64,000 bases of DNA from HT1-32 sp040219025. Lineage in GTDB: Bacteria > Pseudomonadota > Alphaproteobacteria > Rhodospirillales > HT1-32. Positions within the stretch are counted from its first letter, which is position 1, and each line of letters starts with the position of its first letter. Shown here in pieces: positions 32,747 to 41,217 of this stretch. The stretch covers positions 1 through 64,000 of the forward strand of contig JAVJTE010000031.1 of the NCBI GenBank assembly GCA_040219025.1, written 5' to 3'. The notes below the pieces were generated by a model. The model worked only from the letters and a program-made list of their open reading frames with translations. It did no database searches and had not been told where the DNA came from. A program made the translations under genes and the position numbers.

Positions 32747-32766
32747 TTAGTTTCAAATGAAACTAA
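32747..32766. promoter_or_regulatory. MarR-type operator between hmgA and marR
   Basis: The 20 bases TTAGTTTCAAATGAAACTAA are a perfect palindrome (9-base arms, 2-base centre) in the 101-base divergent intergenic region. A second small dyad (TCAAGA...TCTTGA, 32768-32783) follows. Size and symmetry fit a MarR dimer site, and the next gene encodes a MarR protein. The likely effect is coordinated repression of hmgA-fahA and marR-maiA until a pathway metabolite binds. Confidence 0.65.
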
Positions 32767-32807
32767 GTCAAGAATGATCTTGAATGCTGAAGAATATGAG
32801 GCCTGCA

Positions 32808-33293
32808 ATGGCAGAGAATGGCAAACAGACTGACCTGCGGCTTGAGGACTTTCTTCCCTACCGCCTGTCTGTGCTGTCCAGCCGGGTATCCGCCTCTCTC
32901 GCTGAAATCTACAGGGAGCGGTTCGGCATTCTGATACCTGAATGGCGTGTACTGGCCAATCTCGACCGTTTTGCACCACTGTCGGCTGCCGCACTGGCAC
33001 AGTACAGTTCACTGGACAAGGTGCAGGTCAGCCGCACGATTTCCAGAATGGTCAAGGCTGGTCTGATTACCCGTCAGACAGACCCGGACGACCAGCGTGC
33101 CGTGATTCTCCGCCTGAGTGAGCGGGGGCAGAAGCTGTTCGACCAGATCACCCCGCTGGCGCTGGCATGGGAAGCCGAGTTTCTCTGTGATCTCGACCCG
33201 CAGGAAATTGCCCTGCTGGATGACCTGCTGGCCCGCCTGGAAAAAAAGGCCGATCAAATCTCTCTCAGCGGAAAAGGAAGGAATATCGCATGA
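32808..33293 (+). CDS. MarR-family regulator of the homogentisate genes
   Basis: The 161-residue protein has the MarR winged helix fold: dimerisation helices at both ends and the HTH/wing around SAAALAQYSSLDKVQVSRTISRMVKAGLITRQTDPDDQRAVIL (about residues 60-105; the DxR wing signature is DPDDQRAV). It lies divergently from hmgA-fahA and overlaps maiA by 4 bases (ATGA), so it is embedded in the pathway it probably controls. The palindrome at 32747-32766 is the expected site. The ATG at 32808 is chosen; the earlier one at 32784 falls in the operator region. Confidence 0.87.
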   Translation: MAENGKQTDLRLEDFLPYRLSVLSSRVSASLAEIYRERFGILIPEWRVLANLDRFAPLSAAALAQYSSLDKVQVSRTISRMVKAGLITRQTDPDDQRAVILRLSERGQKLFDQITPLALAWEAEFLCDLDPQEIALLDDLLARLEKKADQISLSGKGRNIA

Positions 33294-33934
33294 AGCATTA
33301 CGGTTATTTCAGAAGCTCTGCCGCCTATCGCGTCAGAATTGCCCTGGCGCTCAAAGGGCTGACCCACGACTTCATCAGCGTGCATCTGAAAAAGGACGGG
33401 GGACAGCACCAGAAGCCGGATTATCTGAACCTCAATCCGCAGGGTCTGGTGCCGACACTGGTAACCGATGACGGCACGGCGCTGACGCAGTCTCTGGCCA
33501 TCATCGAATATCTTGATGAACTGCATCCGGCCCCGGCATTTCTGCCGTCCGACCCGCTGGGCCGGGCAAAGGTCCGCGCCATCGCACAGGCCATCGCCTG
33601 CGATATTCATCCCCTGAACAACCTGCGTGTGCTTGATTACATCACCGGCCCGATGGGTCTCGGCAAGGATGATATGCTGGGCTGGTACAAGCACTGGATC
33701 AATGAAGGTTTCAAAGGGCTGGAAGGACTGCTTCAGGCCTCCCCGCAGGGCAAATTCTGCTATGGCGACACACCCGGTCTGGCCGATATCTGTCTGGTGC
33801 CGCAGGTCTTCAACGCCCGGCGGTTTGACTGCGATCTGTCTGCATTCCCGCGGTCTGCCGAGATTGCCGACCGTTGCAATGAAATGCCGGAATTCGCGAA
33901 TGCCGCTCCCGGCAAGCAGCCGGACGCGGAATAA
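33290..33934 (+). CDS. maiA: Maleylacetoacetate isomerase (zeta-class glutathione S-transferase)
   Basis: The 214-residue protein starts MKHYGYFRSSAAYRVRIALALKG; the SSxxYRVRIAL pattern carries the catalytic serine and arginine of zeta GSTs. The thioredoxin-like domain (1-about 80, with ALTQSLAIIEYLDE) binds glutathione, and the helical domain follows. It isomerises maleylacetoacetate to fumarylacetoacetate between HmgA and FahA. The start overlaps the marR stop by four bases. Length is normal for the family. Confidence 0.92.
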   Translation: MKHYGYFRSSAAYRVRIALALKGLTHDFISVHLKKDGGQHQKPDYLNLNPQGLVPTLVTDDGTALTQSLAIIEYLDELHPAPAFLPSDPLGRAKVRAIAQAIACDIHPLNNLRVLDYITGPMGLGKDDMLGWYKHWINEGFKGLEGLLQASPQGKFCYGDTPGLADICLVPQVFNARRFDCDLSAFPRSAEIADRCNEMPEFANAAPGKQPDAE

Positions 33935-34010
33935 CCACTGGTGAACAACCCGCGACGACCACTGCCGCTTTCGCTATACTGATCCACGGAACCACAGAAA
34001 GCCGTCTGCC

Positions 34011-34811
34011 ATGCCTGCACCTGAGACCCTGCCTGATGCCCCGCTTCTGCTGCGCGAGGATGACGGACCTGTCGCCCGCCTGACCCTGAACCGTCCGAAC
34101 CAGTTCAATGCATTGTCAGAGGAAATGCTGGACGCGTTGCAACTGGCCCTCGACGAGATTGCGGAGACACCGGCAATCCGGCTGGTCACCATCGGAGCCC
34201 GCGGCAAGGCATTCTGCGCCGGGCATGACCTGAAGCAGATGCGCGCCCGGCCTGATCAGCGTTACTACGAATGGCTGTTCAAGAAATGCAGCCGGATGAT
34301 GCTGACCATGATGCGCCTGCCCCAGCCGGTCATTGCCCGGGTTCAGGGAATCGCCACGGCCGCAGGATGTCAGCTGGTGGCGAATTGTGATCTGGCCGTC
34401 GCCAGCGAGGAAGCCCGTTTTGCCACCTCCGGCATCGGTGTCGGGCTGTTCTGTTTCACCCCCGGTGTTGCCCTGTCACGGAATGTCAGCCGCAAGGATG
34501 CATTTGAAATGCTGTTCACCGGCGATTTTGTCGATGCTGTACGGGCCAGATCAATGGGACTGATCAACCGCGTGACACCGGCGGACCGGCTGGACGACGC
34601 CGTCGATGCGCTGGCCGCCCCCATCCTGTCAAAGTCTGCCGCAGCCGTGGCCGCCGGTAAACGGGCCTATTACCGCCAGCTGGAGATGGGGGTCGATGCG
34701 GCCTATGCCTTCACAGCCGAGGAAATGGCGCGAAACATGATGTGCGCAGATGCCAGCGAGGGCATTGATGCCTTCCTGCAGAAGCGCAAACCGGACTGGA
34801 CACACAAATAA
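34011..34811 (+). CDS. Enoyl-CoA hydratase/isomerase-family protein lacking both catalytic glutamates
   Basis: The 266-residue protein has the crotonase fold: VARLTLNRPNQFNALSEEM at the start, the oxyanion-hole segment GKAFCAGHDLKQM (about 65-77), and GIATAAGCQLVANCDLAVAS (about 109-128). Hydratases carry a glutamate in the second block and another about 20 residues on. Here the first position reads Gln (AGCQL) and the second block reads ATSGIGVGLFC without Glu, as in ECHDC3-like proteins. It therefore probably does not hydrate enoyl-CoA in the classical way; a thioesterase, isomerase or decarboxylase role is possible. It stands 76 bases after maiA on the same strand. Confidence 0.8.
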   Translation: MPAPETLPDAPLLLREDDGPVARLTLNRPNQFNALSEEMLDALQLALDEIAETPAIRLVTIGARGKAFCAGHDLKQMRARPDQRYYEWLFKKCSRMMLTMMRLPQPVIARVQGIATAAGCQLVANCDLAVASEEARFATSGIGVGLFCFTPGVALSRNVSRKDAFEMLFTGDFVDAVRARSMGLINRVTPADRLDDAVDALAAPILSKSAAAVAAGKRAYYRQLEMGVDAAYAFTAEEMARNMMCADASEGIDAFLQKRKPDWTHK

Positions 34812-34911
34812 TCCGGTATTCGGGACAGATTTGAGATGCATCAATGCGCCCCCCGGCCATATGCCGGACGATCTGTGTGAACACTGATGTTCCCCACAGC
34901 TGGAGGTTGCA

Positions 34912-35322
34912 ATGTTTGATACCATCATCATCCCGATTGATCTGAGCCAGGCCGAAGCCGCACCGAAGATGATTAAGCTTGCGAAAGCGCTCTCCAAACC
35001 CGGTGCAAAGCTGGTCCTGTGCAACGTGCTCTGGAACATTCCGGAATATGTCGCCATTGAACTGCCGGAAAATCTGGGGAAAAAGGCTCAGGCAAACGCA
35101 GAATCAAAACTCTCTGCGATCGCCACACAGGCCGGAATCAGCGCTGATATCGTCGTCGGAAATGGCCAGCCCGCAAATGAAATCATCAGGCTGGCTGAAA
35201 AACGCAAAGCCGACCTGATCATTGTTGCGTCCCATAAGCCCGGACTTCAGGACTTCTTTATCGGGTCAACGGCATCGCGCATTGTCAGCCATGCGAAATG
35301 CAATGTGCATGTGATGCGCTAA
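34912..35322 (+). CDS. Universal stress protein (UspA family)
   Basis: The 136-residue single-domain Usp begins FDTIIIPIDLSQAEAA and ends with the family's C-terminal segment, VASHKPGLQDFFIGSTASRIVSHAKCNVHVMR. The GSTA...V-x-H-A-x-C-x-V pattern matches ATP-binding Usp proteins, although the first G of GxxG is replaced by SHKPG. It is cytoplasmic, dimeric, and usually induced under stress. An AGCTGGAGG ribosome site precedes the ATG. It is not obviously linked to its neighbours. Confidence 0.85.
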   Translation: MFDTIIIPIDLSQAEAAPKMIKLAKALSKPGAKLVLCNVLWNIPEYVAIELPENLGKKAQANAESKLSAIATQAGISADIVVGNGQPANEIIRLAEKRKADLIIVASHKPGLQDFFIGSTASRIVSHAKCNVHVMR

Positions 35323-35352
35323 CCTGATTGGCGGGGCTGGTCAGTTACCGGC

Positions 35353-35390
35353 CCCGTCAGGCTGTCTTCGTCCCGTCAGGCTGTCTTCAG
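35353..35390. repeat. 19-base tandem duplication at the mlaC-like stop codon
   Basis: The unit CCCGTCAGGCTGTCTTC plus two bases occurs twice in a row (35353-35371 and 35372-35390). It spans the end of the MlaC-like gene and repeats its last codons and stop, so it has no effect on the protein. It is a recent slippage-type duplication. Confidence 0.7.
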
Positions 35391-36029
35391 TTTGTCGACC
35401 AGTTTGCGAAGATCCTTGATCAGGCCGGCAACCGTGCCGCCGCCATTGCGGATCACTGCCATGAACTCGTCGCGCTGCGTCTTGCGCAGGCTGATGCCTT
35501 CGACGACCACGTCAACGGCACGCAGGCCCGCCGGTGTCTCGTGGACAAACCAGTCCAGCCGCACATCCTGACCATCCTTGCCCTTAAACACGGACTGCAC
35601 GCGGTGGACCGCGTCCTGAAATTTGTCTGAACGACCGACCTTGAGGCTGCCGCCATCGAATTTGGAAAAGCGCTGGGCATAGGAATGAACCACATATTCC
35701 TCAAAAATTTTGAGGTAGGCTGTGCGTTCCTCCTCGGTCGCCTGTCGCCAGTAACGGCCGAGGACATATTTCCCGATATAATCGACATCGAAACCGTCCT
35801 GGAACACAGCCCGCAGTTCGCTGACTTTCTGGTCATCGCTGCGGGTGTCATCGCTGGAGATTGTCAGCGCCCGGGAAGCCATGGACTGGACAAAGGCATC
35901 CGGTTCGGCCGCTGCCGCCCGCTCGATATGTGCAACCACACCGATCATGCCGGTAACAAACAACAGCGTCATCAGCCGTTGCAGCATCCGCGTTACATGT
36001 TGGATCGCGCTGGTATCAGTGGTCGGCAT
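35376..36029 (-). CDS. MlaC/Ttg2D-like periplasmic phospholipid-binding protein
   Basis: The 217-residue protein has an N-terminal hydrophobic export signal (LMTLLFVTGMIGVVAHI, about residues 18-34, then AAAEPDAF) and an MlaC-type helical/beta fold: FDVDYIGKYVLGRYWRQATEEE, YLKIFEEYVVHSYAQRFS, VVEGISLRKTQRDEFMAVI. MlaC carries phospholipids between the outer membrane and the MlaFEDB transporter. None of those genes is adjacent, and isolated mlaC-like genes occur in alphaproteobacteria, also annotated as hopanoid-transport HpnM-like. The exact lipid is unknown. Confidence 0.8.
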   Translation of the reverse strand: MPTTDTSAIQHVTRMLQRLMTLLFVTGMIGVVAHIERAAAAEPDAFVQSMASRALTISSDDTRSDDQKVSELRAVFQDGFDVDYIGKYVLGRYWRQATEEERTAYLKIFEEYVVHSYAQRFSKFDGGSLKVGRSDKFQDAVHRVQSVFKGKDGQDVRLDWFVHETPAGLRAVDVVVEGISLRKTQRDEFMAVIRNGGGTVAGLIKDLRKLVDKLKTA

Positions 36030-36244
36030 GGCCTGTCTCCCGCAAGGTGAACATCATGTGACCGCTGCACCCTGCCCTGAACGGTCTGCACTGGGCTGGT
36101 TTTCCGGTCGCTATTCATTCCTTCTACAGACTATATAGCGGTTCGGATGTGATACGGTTCACAATGACGGCACATAAACCTGAAAAAATGACGTACCGCC
36201 GTTCCTGTCCTATGATGAGCAGCCATTCAGATCAGGGACCAGCC

Positions 36245-36745
36245 ATGGACCACAGCGCCTATTCTGACGACTATCTTCGCCACGTGCTCTCCGAAACGAA
36301 AACCGTTGTCATGGTCGGGGCCTCTCCCAACTGGAATCGTCCCTCCTTCTTCGTGATGAAATATCTTCAGGCCAAGGGTTACCGGGTTCTGCCGGTCAAT
36401 CCGCGTTCTGCCGGGGAGGAAATTCTGGGCGAGCCGGTTTATGCCAGCCTTGCCGAGGCTCCCGGTCCGTTCGAGATGGTTGATATCTTTCGCAATTCTG
36501 ACGCCGCCGGCCCGATAACGGATGAAGCAATCAGCATTGCTGCTGACAAGGGGGTCAAATCGGTCTGGATGCAGCTGACTGTCATCAACCCGGATGCGGC
36601 GATACGGGCGGAGGCCGCCGGCCTTGATGTGGTGATGAACCGCTGCCCGAAAATCGAATATGGCCGCCTGTTTGGCGAACTTGCCTGGGGTGGCATCAAC
36701 ACCGGTATTATCACGGCCAGACGACCGAAGGTGAAACGGGTATGA
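36245..36745 (+). CDS. CoA-binding (YccU-like) protein
   Basis: The 166-residue protein has a Rossmann-type CoA-binding domain: TVVMVGASPNWNRPSFFVMKYLQAKGYRVLPVNP near the start (GAS...R.S..V.), GEPVYASLAEAPG, the end of a strand at VDIFRN, and MNRCPKIEYGRL at the C-terminus. Proteins of this group are small, cytosolic and of unsettled function. It overlaps the metY gene by 4 bases, a pairing common in alphaproteobacteria, which hints at a link to sulfur amino acid metabolism. I use the ATG at 36245 where homology begins. Confidence 0.85.
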   Translation: MDHSAYSDDYLRHVLSETKTVVMVGASPNWNRPSFFVMKYLQAKGYRVLPVNPRSAGEEILGEPVYASLAEAPGPFEMVDIFRNSDAAGPITDEAISIAADKGVKSVWMQLTVINPDAAIRAEAAGLDVVMNRCPKIEYGRLFGELAWGGINTGIITARRPKVKRV

Positions 36746-38037
36746 GCAGCGGAAAACCGACAAAATACGGCTTTGAGACAAGGTCCATTCATGCCGGGGC
36801 TATTCCTGACCCGACGACCGGAGCCCGGAATGTGCCGATTTACCAGACGACCTCGTATGTTTTTGACGATGTCGAGCATGCGGCGTCGCTGTTCAATCTG
36901 CAGACCTTTGGCTACATCTATTCCCGTCTGACCAACCCGACCGTGGCCGCACTGGAAGAACGGGTTGCCAGCCTTGAAAATGCCCGTGCTGCCGTCGCCT
37001 GTGCCTCTGGCCATGCGGCACAGTTTCTGACCTTCTTCACCCTGCTGCAGCCCGGCGACCATTTCATCGCGTCCCGCAATCTCTATGGCGGGTCAATTAC
37101 CCAGTTCGCGCTCAGCTTCAAGCGGCTGGGCTGGAACTGCACCTTCGTCGATGCAACGAACCCGCAGAATATCCGCGATGCGATGACACCGGACATGAAG
37201 GCAATCTTCATCGAGACACTGGCCAATCCCGGCGGCATCATCCTCGACATGGAACCGATTGCCGAAATCGCGAAGGATGCCGGCATTCCGCTGATCGTCG
37301 ACAACACCGTCTCCACCCCCTATCTGCTGAATCCCTGTGACTGGGGCGCTGATATCGTCATCCACTCGGCGACCAAGTTTCTCGGCGGGCATGGCACATC
37401 GATGGGCGGTGTCGTTGTTGAATCCGGCCAGTTCGACTGGGCGCAAAACAACAAGTTCCCGTCAATGACCGAACCGGAACCTGCCTATCACGGGCTGACC
37501 TTCTTTGAGACCTTCGGTGATTTCGGCTTCACCATGAAGGCGCGTGCCGTGGCGTTGCGTGACTTCGGCCCGGCACTGTCACCGACCAACGCCTTCAATA
37601 TCATCACCGGTATCGAGACGCTGCCGCTGCGCATGGAGCGGCATATTTCCAACGCCCTGAAAGTTGCGGAATTTCTTGAAGCAGCCCCCCGGGTCGCCTG
37701 GGTCTCCTACGCCGGCCTGAAATCCAGCCCCTATTATGACCTTGGCCGGAAATACCTGCCGAAGGGTGCAGGCTCGGTCTTTACCTTCGGGGTAAAGGGC
37801 GGGTTTGAAGCCGGTGTGAAGCTGGTCGAAGCCTGCAACCTGTTCTCGCATCTCGCCAATATCGGCGACACGCGCAGCCTGATCCTGCATCCCGCCTCGA
37901 CAACCCACCGGCAGCTGAGCGAGGAACAACGCACCGCCGCCGGTGCCGGGCCGGATGTCATCCGCCTGTCCATCGGGCTGGAGACCGTCGACGACATCAT
38001 TGCCGATCTGGATCAGGCGCTGGCCGCAAGCCGGTAG
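36742..38037 (+). CDS. metY: O-acetylhomoserine sulfhydrylase (MetY-type)
   Basis: The 431-residue PLP enzyme belongs to the Cys/Met metabolism family. Recognised pieces are FETRSIHAGAIPDPTTGARNVPIYQTTSYVF, YIYSRLTNPTVAALEERVA, ASGHAAQFLTFFTLLQPGD, LIVDNTVSTPYLL and IVIHSATKFLGGHGTSMGG, the last carrying the Schiff-base lysine. It makes homocysteine from O-acetylhomoserine and sulfide, fitting the nearby sulfite reductase that supplies sulfide. The longer form (about 430 versus 390 residues) distinguishes MetY from cystathionine synthases. The start overlaps the preceding stop by four bases. I see no SAM riboswitch upstream. Confidence 0.9.
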   Translation: MSSGKPTKYGFETRSIHAGAIPDPTTGARNVPIYQTTSYVFDDVEHAASLFNLQTFGYIYSRLTNPTVAALEERVASLENARAAVACASGHAAQFLTFFTLLQPGDHFIASRNLYGGSITQFALSFKRLGWNCTFVDATNPQNIRDAMTPDMKAIFIETLANPGGIILDMEPIAEIAKDAGIPLIVDNTVSTPYLLNPCDWGADIVIHSATKFLGGHGTSMGGVVVESGQFDWAQNNKFPSMTEPEPAYHGLTFFETFGDFGFTMKARAVALRDFGPALSPTNAFNIITGIETLPLRMERHISNALKVAEFLEAAPRVAWVSYAGLKSSPYYDLGRKYLPKGAGSVFTFGVKGGFEAGVKLVEACNLFSHLANIGDTRSLILHPASTTHRQLSEEQRTAAGAGPDVIRLSIGLETVDDIIADLDQALAASR

Positions 38038-38137
38038 TGACTGACGGTTCCTTCAGGACGCAGCTTTACGGCTCCTCGGCATGGGAAAGTTTTTTTAATT
38101 CCGGCCCCATCCGGAGGAAGCCCGGAAGTGTCGAAAT

Positions 38138-39340
38138 TTACTCCGCAGGCGCGGGAAGGACGGCGTCTTCGTGACGCTCAAACGGCATCAGGGAAATGGC
38201 GATCAGGCTAACCACTGCAAACCCGCCCAGCAGCAGCAGAATCTCTGTGAAGCCACTGAAATGGTCATACATCTTGCCAACCACGGTAACGATCAGGGCC
38301 GTGAACCCCAGACCGACGACAAACTTCGCCGCAAAAACCGTGCTGCGCCATCTTCCACTGGCATAGCGGGCGATAATCGCATTCTCCGGTGCCAGGCTGC
38401 CGGCGTTGGCAGAGATCATCAGCGCCATCAGGGCTACAAACAGCGGCCCGCCGGCGACCGCCGCAAACAGGATCACCGGGGCCTGCAACAGATAGGCCCC
38501 GCCATAAACCCATTTCAGCGGATAGCGGTCAGCCAGACGGCCACTGACATATTGCGCAATCATGCTGACGGAGAAGACCGCGGCGGTGAGAACACCCGCC
38601 CGCAGGGTGGAGCCCTGAACCCAGTCGCTCCAGCCGACCGAGACCAGTTTCGGCATTACATACTGGCCGGTCTGGGCAATCATGCCGCCGCAGAAAATCA
38701 CCAGAAACACCACTGCGAAAACCCGCGTCACATCACCACGGGTTGCTACCTGATAGTTGGTCGCATCCGCTTCCGTGTCGCGGATATCGCCCCGCCAGAC
38801 ATAAACCAGAAATGCCATTCCGGAGAGAAGACAAAGCGCGCCGGGAACCAGGAAGGCAAAGCGCCATCCGGCAATATCCGTCAGCGCACCGGCAACGATC
38901 GCCGCGCCGCCCACACCGGCTGCGCCGAAGATACCATTTACGCCCAGCGCCTCCCCCCGGCGTTTTGCATTGCGGATAAGCCAGGAAACACCGACAGGAT
39001 GATAGATTGAGGCAAACATCCCGATGAAGAACAGGCCGATGGCAATCTGGAAAGGTGAACTGGCCATCCCCGTCGCCATCGTCGCCACCCCCGTGCCGAT
39101 GAAGAAAACACCCATCATACCAACCTGGCTCCAGCGGTCGCCAAGCCATCCTGCCGGCAACGCACCAAAGCCCATCATGGCAATGCCCAGCCAGGCAATA
39201 CCCAGCATCTCACCATATGAGACTTCAAAGACAGCGGGCAGCACCAGCACGACAGTGCCATAGAGCAGCGTCAGCAGGTGAGAGAACAGATGGGCGATTC
39301 CGGAAAAAACCATCGTCAGCCGGGCGACGTTTTGCGTCAT
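38138..39340 (-). CDS. MFS transporter
   Basis: The 400-residue protein has about twelve hydrophobic segments in two six-helix halves. The loop after helix 2 contains GWLGDRWSQVGMM (a variant of the MFS A-motif GxLaDrxGrr), and a second copy appears as VSGRLADRYPLKW. It moves a small solute across the inner membrane; substrate unknown. It is flanked by an AsnC-type regulator on the same strand, which may share control. A longer frame begins with TTG at 39382, but the ATG at 39340 (MTQNVARLTMVF) starts helix 1 directly and is preferred; 39355 is another option. Confidence 0.8.
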   Translation of the reverse strand: MTQNVARLTMVFSGIAHLFSHLLTLLYGTVVLVLPAVFEVSYGEMLGIAWLGIAMMGFGALPAGWLGDRWSQVGMMGVFFIGTGVATMATGMASSPFQIAIGLFFIGMFASIYHPVGVSWLIRNAKRRGEALGVNGIFGAAGVGGAAIVAGALTDIAGWRFAFLVPGALCLLSGMAFLVYVWRGDIRDTEADATNYQVATRGDVTRVFAVVFLVIFCGGMIAQTGQYVMPKLVSVGWSDWVQGSTLRAGVLTAAVFSVSMIAQYVSGRLADRYPLKWVYGGAYLLQAPVILFAAVAGGPLFVALMALMISANAGSLAPENAIIARYASGRWRSTVFAAKFVVGLGFTALIVTVVGKMYDHFSGFTEILLLLGGFAVVSLIAISLMPFERHEDAVLPAPAE

Positions 39341-39453
39341 CTTCTCTGTCCCCATAGAATTTTCGGCGCTCTGATCCGGCAAAGTGCAGATCCCTGTTCG
39401 GGGACGCTAACCTGCAATCATGTACCGCGACAAGTGCACTGTTTGCATAAGTG

Positions 39454-39921
39454 CTATGACGCCGGCAAGGGCAGGGCCGTCGTCTGTTTGATCCGGTCCA
39501 GTGCAATGTTCGACTTCACATTCGCGACTTCGGGCAGGGCCAGCAGGTCATGCATCAGAACGTCCGAAAAGGATTTCAGATTCGTGGCGACAACCCGCAA
39601 CAGATAGTCCCCCTCACCTGTCACCGCCCAGCATTCGAGGACATTCGGCAGGCGCTCGATGGCCCGGTGAAACCGTGCCGCAGGTGCTTCCCCGTGCTGG
39701 GCCAGCGTCACCGTGACAAAAGCCGTGACATCAAAACCGAACGCTGCCGGATCCAGCAGCGCCGCATAACCGGAAACCAGCCCGGCCTCCTCCAGCCGTC
39801 GCAGGCGCCGACCACATTGAGACGCAGAGAGCCCGACAACCTCGCCAACCTCCTGAAGCGGGCGCCGGCCATCTCTCTGAAGCACGTCAAGAATGCGTGT
39901 GTCCAGTCTGTCGAGTTTCAT
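39454..39921 (-). CDS. Lrp/AsnC-family regulator, divergent from hppD
   Basis: The 155-residue protein has the HTH (about residues 4-60, LDRLDTRILDVLQRDGRR, VVGLSASQCGRRLRRLEEAGLV) and RAM domain (VTAFVTVTL, ECWAVTGEGDYLLRVVA). It faces the 4-hydroxyphenylpyruvate dioxygenase gene across 134 bases, the arrangement expected of a tyrosine- or aromatic-amino-acid-responsive regulator of hppD. The intergenic region has spaced TGCAAT and ATTGCA half-sites. The regulated target is inferred from position. Confidence 0.88.
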   Translation of the reverse strand: MKLDRLDTRILDVLQRDGRRPLQEVGEVVGLSASQCGRRLRRLEEAGLVSGYAALLDPAAFGFDVTAFVTVTLAQHGEAPAARFHRAIERLPNVLECWAVTGEGDYLLRVVATNLKSFSDVLMHDLLALPEVANVKSNIALDRIKQTTALPLPAS

Positions 39922-40055
39922 GATTGCAATTTTCCTGCATGAATAAGTTTAATTTGAAAGAATAATTGCATATCACACGATCACGGCAATGCATTCGCTG
40001 ACACCTGTCACGGGAAGTCTGCTAGTCTGCCTCCAAATTCATGACGAGGTGCACG
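39922..40055. promoter_or_regulatory. Divergent promoter region between the AsnC regulator and hppD
   Basis: The AT-rich half next to the regulator contains TGCAAT (39925-39930) and ATTGCA (39965-39970), inverted half-sites 34 bases apart, with poly-A/T between. Lrp-type proteins bind such spaced sites along one face of the DNA. No other structure is obvious. Both promoters must lie here. Confidence 0.4.
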
Positions 40056-41114
40056 ATGACCGAGACAAATCCGATGGGCACAGACGGATTCGAATTCGTC
40101 GAATATACCGCCCCCGACACTGCCGCTCTGGCGCAACTGTTCGAGACGATGGGTTTTGTCGCTGTTGCAAAGCACCGCTCAAAAGATGTCACCCTCTACA
40201 AACAGGGCGGGATCAATTTCATCATCAATGCGGAGCCGGACAGCTTTGCCCAGTCCTTCGCCCGTGTTCACGGCCCTTCCGCCTGCGCCATTGCCTTTCG
40301 CGTCAAGGATGCTGCTGCTGCCTTCCGGCGCGCCGTCTCGCTTGGTGCCAGACCGTTCGAAGCCAGGGTCGGGCCGATGGAGCTCAATATTCCGGCGATT
40401 CACGGTATCGGTGACAGCCTGATCTATCTTGTCGACCGGTATGGTGACGATACCATCTATGATGTCGACTTTCGGCCCCTTCCGGGTGCCGAGACGCAGC
40501 CTGCCGGTGCCGGACTGACGACGATTGATCATCTCACCCACAACGTCTATCGCGGCCGGATGGATGTCTGGGCCGACTTCTACGAGAAGCTCTTCAATTT
40601 CCGTGAAATACGCTATTTCGATATCGAGGGGAAACTGACCGGTCTGAAAAGCAAGGCAATGACCAGCCCCTGCGGCAAGATCCGCATCCCGATCAATGAA
40701 AGCTCGGACGACAAGTCACAAATTCAGGAATATCTGGAAGCCTATCGCGGTGAAGGCATTCAGCATATCGCGCTGTCGACAGAGAATATCTATGACACGG
40801 TGGCTCAGCTGGCAAAAATCGGCGTCACCTTCATGGATCCGCCGCCGGACACCTATTACGAAATGCTGGCCGACCGCCTGCCGGGGCATGGCGAGGATAT
40901 TGCCGCTCTCCGCAAACTCGGCGTGCTGATTGATGGCGCGCCGACCGAAGACGGCGGCATTCTGCTGCAGATCTTCACCTCGACGGTTATCGGCCCGATT
41001 TTCTTTGAGGTTATTCAGCGCAAGGGCGACGAGGGCTTTGGTGAAGGCAATTTTCGCGCCCTGTTCGAAAGCATTGAACAGGACCAGATCAAGCGTGGTG
41101 TGCTGAAAGCCTGA
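40056..41114 (+). CDS. hppD: 4-hydroxyphenylpyruvate dioxygenase
   Basis: The 352-residue Fe(II) enzyme turns 4-hydroxyphenylpyruvate into homogentisate. It shows two vicinal-oxygen-chelate domains. The C-terminal one holds the metal ligands: a histidine in TTIDHLTHNVYRG (about residue 160), a histidine in EGIQHIALST (about 239), and a glutamate in GPIFFEVIQRKG (about 318). The pattern around LQIFTSTVIGPIFFE is diagnostic. GAGGT lies 5 bases before the ATG at 40056, so this start is preferred over the ATG at 40041. Its product feeds HmgA, encoded 7 kb to the left. Confidence 0.93.
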   Translation: MTETNPMGTDGFEFVEYTAPDTAALAQLFETMGFVAVAKHRSKDVTLYKQGGINFIINAEPDSFAQSFARVHGPSACAIAFRVKDAAAAFRRAVSLGARPFEARVGPMELNIPAIHGIGDSLIYLVDRYGDDTIYDVDFRPLPGAETQPAGAGLTTIDHLTHNVYRGRMDVWADFYEKLFNFREIRYFDIEGKLTGLKSKAMTSPCGKIRIPINESSDDKSQIQEYLEAYRGEGIQHIALSTENIYDTVAQLAKIGVTFMDPPPDTYYEMLADRLPGHGEDIAALRKLGVLIDGAPTEDGGILLQIFTSTVIGPIFFEVIQRKGDEGFGEGNFRALFESIEQDQIKRGVLKA

Positions 41115-41217
41115 CCGCCTGAGTAATTATTTTCTGCCGCCACTTGCTGACTGGCACTGCCCATTCCAGATATCCCACACCCGGAATAGCCGGGTGCATC
41201 CTATGGGAGATAAAGGG

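Noticed and set aside
36046..36244. SAM riboswitch before the CoA-binding protein/metY operon
   Set aside because: I could not find the SAM-II pseudoknot or another SAM aptamer pattern in the leader.
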